The position numbers and the translations under genes are program-made. Shown here piece after piece: positions 57,020 to 64,000 of a DNA stretch of 64,000 nt; the stretch's first letter is position 1, and the number at the start of each line of letters is the position of its first letter. Below the pieces are notes generated by a model. That model was not told the origin of the DNA, searched no databases, and worked only from the letters and a program-made list of their open reading frames with translations. The stretch is from Tenebrio molitor (lineage: Eukaryota; Arthropoda; Insecta; Coleoptera; Tenebrionidae), in the NCBI RefSeq assembly GCF_963966145.1, contig NC_091046.1, forward strand, positions 10,416,001-10,480,000. The letters run 5' to 3'.

Positions 57020-57630
57020 GACGATCCGGGTTTCCGGAGTGGAGTGATCGCCGCCGGTCACCCCGGAACCGATCGGCTTGCTTAGCGCCGCCCGTACGGA
57101 CACTCCGGTGAGATTATCGCCGCCGGTAATCTCCGGAGTCTGTTCGCCGACCGACGATCCGGTTTTCCGGAATGGAGTGATCGCCGCCGGTCACCCCGGA
57201 CCCGATCAGCTTGCTTAGCGCCGCTCGTACGGACACTCCGGCGAAATTATCGCTGCCGGTAATCTCCGGAGTCTGTCCGCCGACCGACGATCCGGTTTTC
57301 CGGAATGGAGTGATCGCCGCCGGTCACCCCGGACCTGATCAGCTTGCTTAGCGCCGCCCGTACGGACACTCCGGTGAGATTATCGCCGCCGGTAATCTCC
57401 GGAGTCTGTTCGCCGACCGACGATCCGGTTTTCCGGAGTGGAGTGATCGCCGCCGGTCACCCCGGACTCGATCAGCTTGCTTAGCGCCGCCCGTACGGAA
57501 CTCCGGGCGAGATTATCGCCGCCGGTAATCTCCGGAGTCTGTCCGCCGACCGACGATCTGGTTTTCCGGAGTGGAGTGATCGCCGCCGGTCACCCCGGAC
57601 CCGATCAGCCTGCTTAGCGCCGGTACGGAT
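57020..57630. repeat. 133-bp tandem array, five units
   Basis: GACGATCCGG-type unit starts occur at 57,020, 57,153, 57,286, 57,419 and 57,552, exactly 133 bp apart, the last unit partial. Units differ at a few positions. Each unit contains two hairpin-prone halves (GTGATCGCCGCCGGTCACCC and GATTATCGCCGCCGGTAATC). It sits in the leader of the gag-only element, upstream of the Gag-like region, where such arrays are known in some LTR elements. Confidence 0.9.
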
Positions 57631-57889
57631 TTTTCCGGATCACCCCGGAAGAAACCGAGCGTCATTCAACTAACGCCTAGCGCCTACTCAAGAAGCTCCG
57701 GTGCGGCTACCGCCAGCGGTAACCCCAGAGCCGATTGACCACCCATTAACAACCGGAACGGATTCTTCTCCGGTGGGGTGATGCCGTCAGTCATCCCGGA
57801 GTTGGTCGTACGCCGCGAAACCAGAAAGCGCCTTTCTAGGCAGGAAATGATGGCAGCGGAGTCGCTGGCCCTGGAGCGAGACTAGCCTG

Positions 57890-58997
57890 TTTCTTGGGTG
57901 TACAGGCTGAACAAGGAGGCCCTCACCGCTACGCTTTCCGGACTCGGCCTGGATTCCACCGGAACAATCGAAGGGTGAGACGAGCACCCACGGGGGAACG
58001 CGTACGCTGGTATGTCCGACCCGATTGGATACCACTGGCAGATGAGAACGCAACCGCGGACACAGGACCGACCCCCTCCCCGAACCCGCGGACCCGACGC
58101 GAATAAGTCCCAAATGGGGTGACGGAATGTGCAGTGCGCCGACCCGGGAAGTTTGTCCAAGAGCGACGGAGGGTGTTTTTTTTAGTTATCGGGCCGCGAA
58201 CCGCCCTCACCCCGACCACCGAACTCCCGTCTCAAGGTGCCGTGACCAACCCGCCCCCCCTCCACCTTACTAGGTGTGTACGCCGACTCCGAACCAGCCC
58301 CGCCGGCCCGCTCCCCCGATTGAAACCACAAATCAACAACGCGACTACACTCGTTTATCCCTAGGTACCCCCGACGTTCAACGAGGCCAGCACCACCAGC
58401 ACCATGGATCACCCCCTTGACCTCAAGTGTTCGGCGATAGACGAGGTGGACGCAGCCCTCGCCGGAATGGATAGCCCGGACCCCAGTCCGGTAGCACGGC
58501 CACCCACCCCCCAGCCCGCCGCGCCGGTGCCACCCCCCGCGCTGGAGTCACTTCAGCCCGAAGGCCCCCGCGAGGAAGCCTGGGAATCCAACACCAGGAG
58601 CCGCGACCCGGCCGGCAACACCGCCCCGGCCCGAGTCCCAGCCCCCGACAAGGCCGACGTCGAGGCAGCTCCCGAAGATGTCTACGACGGGACGGAGCGA
58701 GATGGATGCACGGAAAATAATCCTTACGGGCGCGGCCCACAGGCACCGCGGCTTCCTCGCCCAGAGTCCTTGTGCTGGAGGTGCGGCGTCCCCGGGCACT
58801 CTCGCGGCAACTGCAGAGCCCCCGCAGTCCTCTTTTGCTCCCGCTGCGGGACAATTGGGCTGCTGTCCAGAGAGTGCCCCTGCCCTCGACCCCCGACCGC
58901 CCCCCTCCCGCAACTCCCGACAACCCCGGAACGAGCACCGTGTCGATTGTGCGGCCGCCGCCGCCGCCGGCGCCAACGTCGCCACCACCGCCGTTAA
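57890..58997 (+). pseudogene. Gag-like gene, frame broken
   Basis: The N-terminal part in one frame reads RLNKEALTATLSGLGLDSTG, a SAP-like motif seen at the start of many insect retroelement Gags. It meets a stop at about 57,976, and the continuation (VRRAPTGERVRWYV) is in another frame, which suggests a small deletion. The C-terminal part is open from 58,404 to 58,997 (197 codons, Pro/Ala/Arg-rich). It has a canonical CCHC knuckle (CWRCGVPGHSRGNC, residues 124-137) and a second knuckle, CSRCGTIGLLSREC (145-158), in which Leu replaces the zinc-binding His. No protease or polymerase follows. Antisense frames of similar length are by-products of the base composition. Confidence 0.55.
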
Positions 58998-59413
58998 GCC
59001 CGGAACCCGCCGCCACCCCAGGAGACCGGCTGGACGGCCAGGCGGCGACAACCAGAGACCGCTTTTAGTTTTCTTTTAGCTCGAAGACGTGTTTAATTTA
59101 AATTTAAATTATTCAGCATTGTGCCGAAACCGATAAGACTGTTCCTTGTTTTTACATTTTATACCAGAAGAATACATGTATATTTTCGTTGAGACCGCCG
59201 TTTTAATAACCTTCCCCCCCCCCCCCCCCCCACACGAATCCGGAAATCTCCGGCCCGTTCATTCCTTAGTGAGTGAAACAGTCCTTCCCGTTCATCCCCT
59301 GTCTCCGGCCCGTTCATTCCCCTAGTAAGTGAACCAGGCCTTCCTGCTTCCCCCCCGGGCCCTACCCTTTCGGTAGCGACCAGCCCCACAACCACATTAC
59401 GTTTTTTTAAAAT

Positions 59414-59544
59414 CTCACCTCACAGTAGGCGTTGAAGAGTCGATTGTGGACGCGCCACTCGTGTAAAACGTAAACTTTAAACAACTACTCCGTGATCCGT
59501 AACCTGTAGAGTGCCTTCACAATCGACTCTTCTACGAGGTGAAA
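59414..59544. repeat. Inverted repeat after the GC-rich element
   Basis: CTCACCTCACAGTAGGCGTT(GAAGAGTCGATTGTG) and (CACAATCGACTCTTC)TACGAGGTGA are inverted copies around about 70 bp. Either a small fold-back element or a fragment of a larger one. Confidence 0.6.
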
Positions 59545-59678
59545 AAAAAAACGATATTAGTTAACCACACAAGTGGAGAAGTAAAGATGGAAGTGATATT
59601 TAGTAAACGTGGTGAATAGTTCATTCTTTTAAATACATACTCTGAAAAAAGTACTACCAAACAAGGTACTGGTGTAGC

Positions 59679-60079
59679 CAAGGAGGTTAAAGTAAGAGGA
59701 GGGAAAGCCAGTTTGAAAAAGTGATGCCACCCGCCAAATCGTGCAGAGCCATAAAAGGTTGCTAAACAAGGGTGGTTGGTGGGGCTGGCACAGATGCATT
59801 TATTGTAATTTGTAACATAAAGTACATGAAAAAAATTAACAAAAATAAAAGAAGTAAATTTATAATTCAGAAAAAACTATAAGTACATGACGGCGCGCAC
59901 TGGAGCATTTGTTGTAACATAAAAACGCTTAACACCTTGTTGCGGGGGTTAAAGGAACGCCACTGGCCGTTCAAGGACGTTCGCGGTCATAAAAAGTTGC
60001 TGCAGAAGGAACGATTGGCATCACTTTCAATGCATTACCAACATACGGCGCTTTCCCTCCTCTTACTTTAACCTCCTTG
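59679..60079. mobile_element. 401-bp MITE with 8-bp target duplication
   Basis: Termini CAAGGAGGTTAAAGTAAGAG(GAGGGAAAG) and (CTTTCCCTC)CTCTTACTTTAACCTCCTTG are inverted repeats of 29 bp. The direct repeat GGTGTAGC flanks both ends (59,671-59,678 and 60,080-60,087). An 8-bp duplication fits hAT-type mobilisation. The interior is non-coding. Confidence 0.9.
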
Positions 60080-60522
60080 GGTGTAGCACATTGAAGAGCT
60101 GCAATGTCAAAATCTATGTTTAAACGCAAGTAGAAAAGTTTTATCACTTTTTCAGGTGCATTTTAAACGGAAGATTTATAAATCCATCGCCGCAATCCGG
60201 CCCTGCCCAAAAAAAGTGCCGTAGCGTGTCATTTTTTAACACAATTATAAAATTTTTCATTTATAATTAGTAGTTTTTTTAACGAGTTCGTATGGAAATT
60301 GGGATTTTTTGGCATGATTGGGCCAATTCAAAACGCGAGTAAAACGGTCTAGGATTCCAGCTTTCTTTAACTTGATATTTGATGGCAATTTTCACTATTA
60401 CCTAATTATAATTCAAAGTCGGAAGTGGATCAATCAAAAAGGTGAGGAGATCTGTAACTAGTAGAGAAAAAAAAACTTTCAATATTTGGACCAATTTGAT
60501 ATTAAATCGCTATAAAGTTATC

Positions 60523-61311
60523 GTTGTCCCAGAGCTGCAGCGATTTTATGGCAGGGTACCATCATTGTTTAAACGTTAAAGACAACGACAATAAGTTTAA
60601 ACCACAGCTACAACCCCCAATCGTAAAATTCATTCAAATACTACCCTGTAAACTGACAGGTACAGAACGAAAGTGATGATTGACAGGGGTCTGCTTAAGT
60701 CGCTTATCCGCATCTCAATAGACGTAATAATAATATAACAAGTTATATTTTGATAGAACAATTTTAACTGACATTCATATTAAGCATAACAGACCAGACA
60801 TTATAATTTTAAATAAACAACAAAAGCAAGCATATCTTTTAGATATAGCTGTTCCAAATTCACATAATATAACACAGACATATAACACAAAAATTAATAA
60901 ATATTTAGAGCTGTCCGTTGCTATGAGAAATCTTTGGTGTTTAGAAAAAATTTCGATTTTACCACTTGTAATTTCAGCAACGGGAATAGTACCGCAATCT
61001 CTTTTTAAAAATTTAAAAATTCTGGATTTAGATAACACATTGGTAGTTGAAATTCAAAAAGGTATATTATTATACTCATGTCACATCGTGAGGAAGTTCC
61101 TTAATATTGACACAGAATATAATAAAACACAACAAAGTCAAAATGCGGAGGCGAGACGCCAGTAATTATGTTGATAAGCACTGCACTATTACTTGATAGT
61201 AATATCCGTAATAGTGTATGTACTCCGGCAAAATTGCCGTGCCGCCGGGTGGAGGTGGGATAGTATAAGAACTATTGCCCTGCTATAAAATCGCTGCAGC
61301 TCTGGGACAAC
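60523..61311. repeat. Inverted repeat flanking a LINE fragment
   Basis: GTTGTCCCAGAGCTGCAGCG(ATTTTATGGCAGGG) at 60,523-60,556 is matched in inverted orientation at 61,277-61,311. The LINE 3' fragment at 60,737-61,264 lies between the arms, almost touching the right one, as if it inserted into an older inverted-repeat element. Confidence 0.65.
60737..61264 (+). mobile_element. LINE 3' fragment (restriction-like endonuclease type)
   Basis: An open C-terminal frame ends at the stop near 61,165 and includes the endonuclease core NRPDIIILNKQQKQAYLLDI, then NTKINKYLELSVAMRNLW, ILPLVISATGIVPQSLFKNL and SCHIVRKFLNI. This is the end of the same family as the - strand copy at 49,910-50,873 and keeps the segment that copy has lost. 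The 3' untranslated tail of about 100 bp (CTCCGGCAAAATTGCCGTGC contains a small stem) is shared by both copies. It is truncated at its 5' end within the endonuclease domain and so cannot move by itself. Confidence 0.85.
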
Positions 61312-63390
61312 TATAGCTCTATCACAAAAATTTAATTGAAAAAAATTGATCATGCTCAATACCGAGTTTCAGAATTTTTGGACAATTATTATTAAATGAG
61401 TAATCGCAAAAATGGTAAGCGTTGGACCAGCCTGTATGTATAAAACTCAAAGGTACGAAAAAACAATTCAGCATTCAGCGCGAATTCTCTGCCGTAAATG
61501 TCGATTTTAAATGACCCCACTGAAAAACAATTTTACGTTAAAAACTAAATTAAATATTTTGGAGTAAAATTTGTCATTTTCTCGAAAAAAAATGTTATGT
61601 AAGGCAACAATTTTTTTAATTCATCGTTTAGGTAGTAGGAAGGTCTATTAAAAAGAGAAGAAAAAAGTGGGGGTTGTAATTTAAAAAAAATAATCAAAAA
61701 TAAAAAAAACAATGATGACGTCATTGTGCAAAAATACATGACGTCATAAGTAAAAATTTTATGTCATAAGGTAGCCAATTAAAAAATAAAATTGACTTGT
61801 CCGAGCGTTTTGCCTGAAAACATTAAATAACTTTATTATAAATTTAGTTCCTTGGTTTATCACCACACTGTGTATATGAAAAAAATACGATTAAGTAATT
61901 AAGTAGCGATATCCTGGAGGCCACAGGCAGGTATAAAGAGAAAATGCCTCACTTTAAAGACAAAATAAAGTGTTCATTGGTGTTGTAAAAAGTAAATGGT
62001 CAAACTTTAGGAAAGATGCCAGTTCACCGAATGGTTGAGGAGATTTTTGCCATAAGTTGACAAAGCCACTTTTAATTTAAACTGATCTATTTAAAATATT
62101 AGCTTCAATCTCTTTCAGATATCTGAAGGGGAAGTACGGAAACTTTTGAAAATTTTCCGGTGAGTAAACGAGGAATTAAACAGAAAAATGAAAGTTTTTG
62201 GAGTTGCACATTAAAGAAAGATCTACAAATCAAAATTTATCATTGGAATTCTCAGAACGAATATTTTACTTTAGATAAAAGACTAGCTAATTGTCGTTAA
62301 AAATACATTCACGTTCGTCTAAATAATATTTTTTATTTTCTGTTTAATTTATCATCTGAATAGTAGGTCTTAGGTTGTATTAAAAATCTTTAAATTGGTG
62401 AAAAAAAAACCTATATCAAAATATAATTTATATTTCTCTGGAGCGAGTGTAAGTGGGCCAACTGAAGCTGGACGGGGCTTGTATACCTGTTACTAGGATT
62501 ATACCCATAGTAAAAATATAAATTATGTATACGCATAGCTTCGGGCGGAAAGGAGGTGGTGAAGGCAAGCGGTCGAGTTTGAATCCACCTACCGATCAAT
62601 AGACATAACAACAATTGTGCTTGGACATCAACCCTTCTTATTTCTATAAGGAAATTGAAATCTGTAAAGGGAAGGATAGAAGGTTGGTGTGTTGCCTACA
62701 CGCCAACTATCAGAGTGTGAAACTTCAGAGCCATCTTGCGTTGCTGAAACGTAATATTTTTGGGTATTGTACAACCCTAACGTATCAGGTTTGCCAAAGT
62801 AATTTATGAAAAATGTTACCAACTTAAGAAAAAAAGTCACAATTGTTTATAGTCACCCGGTATTTATGTGGAAAACATTTATCGTAGTAATTTGATGTCT
62901 ATCCTTAAATTATAACAAATAAATGAAAATCATCTTTAACTTTTTTATTTTTTATCATTTTAAAGAAAAACAAAAACAAACAAATAAAATTCAAATTCTA
63001 AACAAAATATGTACCTAATGTAATACAGGGTCGCTGAAAAGTATGGATATAGCTAAATATCTTCAGAACGATTTAGCAGAACTCGTTGAAATTTGGCATA
63101 CAATTATATGTGTTTAAATTCTATCATTTGAGATTTTTTTCACTTTTCTAACATTTATTTTCAAGATGCGAGGCTAACTTAATTTTTTTTTATGGCACGG
63201 AGAGTCAAATTTAATATTTTTGAAAAGAGTATTTTTTGTGAATACAGTAATGCAACACATGTCCACATCGCCGCCATTTTGAAAATCTTTTTAGCATTAA
63301 AAATTATGTATTAAAGCGTATAAACTTTTTTTCTATTAAAATGTTTTCTGTTTCAGTTAAATGTCTTATTTTTACACTTATTATTGACTT
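61312..63390. other. AT-rich DNA, no gene
   Basis: No supported gene. Noted: two TGACGTCA palindromes at 61,716-61,723 and 61,739-61,746; a weak tRNA-like box (GGTCGAGTTTGAATCC near 62,570) that may be a SINE head; and a MITE-like terminus TACAGGGTCGCTGAAAAGTA near 63,026. Confidence 0.4.
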
Positions 63391-63721
63391 TGTAACGCGC
63401 CCTCTAGTACCAGAGCGCTCCGTAGTACCGCAGTAGCGCCACAACGCACCACTCCGCACGCTACCCCACTCCCAGGGATCTTCTTCACCACCCACTCGTC
63501 TTGCGCCCTCGCCATCGGCCCTTAATAAAAGAATAGATCATGGACCAAAAACGCCAGAAGACCTCTACCTTCTCATCTCTTCTCTACTGCCACCCAGAGG
63601 AACTGGTATTGCGGTATACACAAGAGCTCCTTTTTCCCAAACCCCAGTATTTACCAATGTAATCACTTTTGTGGTCAATATATTTTTTCTCACACGTTGT
63701 CAGTTTTAATAACCGGCTACA
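63391..63721 (+). mobile_element. Solo LTR with 4-bp target duplication
   Basis: A 331-bp block begins TGTAACGCGCCCTC and ends ACCGGCTACA, that is TG...CA, and is flanked by ACTT on both sides (63,387-63,390 and 63,722-63,725). AATAAA near 63,523 fits an LTR poly(A) signal in + orientation. No internal retroelement sequence is attached, so it is the product of LTR-LTR recombination. It differs from the CsRn1-like LTR. Confidence 0.75.
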
Positions 63722-64000
63722 ACTTTAATTATTTTTTGGTGAAAATGTAGGCGGTAAAGAACTGACTATAGCTAAAGACCACATTTCCAAGGCTAACTAA
63801 TTTTATATTTTTTCAAATTTTTTAATTCGATCATTTTTTATAATGTTTAGATTAAAATAAGATATCCATGTGTTACACCACTACATCCACAAAAAAAAAA
63901 AAACTATTTTTAAAGATATTAAATTTGACCCCCATCCCATTTAAAAAAATCAAATTAACCTTGTATTTTCAAAATAAACGATGTTAGAAAACTGAAAAAA
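63722..64000. other. AT-rich end of window
   Basis: No gene or repeat recognised. Confidence 0.5.

Larger units (their letters stand above)
56262..59400 (+). mobile_element. GC-rich gag-only retroelement relic
   Basis: About 3.1 kb of strikingly GC-rich DNA in an AT-rich region. A direct repeat of about 110 bp (CCCGTTCATTCC, GTGAGTGAACCAGGCCTTCC, GGGCCCTACCCTT, CAGCCCC.CAACC) occurs at about 56,625-56,720 and twice (partly) at 59,247-59,398, as expected of U3 parts of LTRs. AATAAA at about 56,829 fits a 5' LTR poly(A) signal. Between the repeats are a 133-bp tandem array and a Gag-like region with zinc knuckles, and no pol. The best reading is a non-autonomous LTR element (TR-GAG or LARD type) with a truncated 3' LTR. 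Exact ends and target duplication were not found. Confidence 0.55.

Noticed and set aside
57020..57630. CRISPR-like array
   Set aside because: Units are contiguous 133-bp direct repeats without unique spacers, in a eukaryotic retroelement.
58423..59051. Antisense frames of 197 and 167 codons across the Gag zinc-knuckle region
   Set aside because: They are open because the DNA is very GC-rich; the translations are low-complexity Gly/Arg/Ala, and the opposite strand encodes recognisable zinc knuckles.
62520..62590. Possible tRNA or SINE head
   Set aside because: A B-box-like GAGTTTGAATCC is present but the A box and cloverleaf pairing are unconvincing.

Overview
The window is AT-rich nuclear DNA from an insect. 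The evidence is the gene set (a Rab21 GTPase, the myosin phosphatase targeting subunit Mbs/MYPT, and a homologue of the fly 'zinc finger protein on ecdysone puffs', Pep), short introns of about 50 bp in Rab21, and a dense load of Tc1/mariner-type MITEs, LTR elements and non-LTR elements. A beetle is plausible, but the sequence alone does not prove the order.

Layout. 1-10 kb has no recognisable gene. It holds several inverted-repeat elements and two CpG-rich patches (about 4.45-4.85 kb and 8.45-9.25 kb) that could be promoters or first exons. 10.46-11.20 kb is a complete three-exon Rab21 on the + strand. Tail to tail with it, Mbs occupies the - strand from 38,555 down to 12,611 in 18 coding exons of the long form. 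All exon phases close, giving 931 aa. Mbs also shows two alternative 3' coding exons that encode paralogous leucine-zipper tails (12,611-12,697 and 13,159-13,257). An apparent internal first exon (18,447-18,917) would make a short, ankyrin-less isoform. Mbs introns carry nested and palindromic MITEs (24.2-25.8 kb, 30.3 kb) and a GC-rich tandem duplication (34.1-35.0 kb).

Head to head with Mbs, and sharing a promoter interval of under 1 kb, Pep runs on the + strand (noncoding exon ending at 39,323; CDS 39,536-44,167, 665 aa).

44.2-64 kb is gene-poor and built from mobile elements. It contains fold-back elements, several TA-flanked MITE families (some with second copies in the first 7 kb), and a three-level nest: a Tc1 DD34E transposon (48,418-55,119) holds a CsRn1-like Ty3/gypsy element with intact gag and pol (49,847-54,870), whose 3' LTR is split by a 5'-truncated LINE with a restriction-like endonuclease (49,910-50,873). 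Next comes a GC-rich, gag-only retroelement relic with five 133-bp tandem units (about 56.26-59.40 kb), then an 8-bp-TSD MITE (59,679-60,079), a second LINE fragment (60,737-61,264) and a solo LTR (63,391-63,721).

The three host genes are not one pathway. Rab21 acts in endosome and integrin traffic, Mbs targets PP1 to myosin, and Pep is a nuclear RNP protein. The points most worth following are the alternative Mbs ends and the unusual GC-rich gag-only element.
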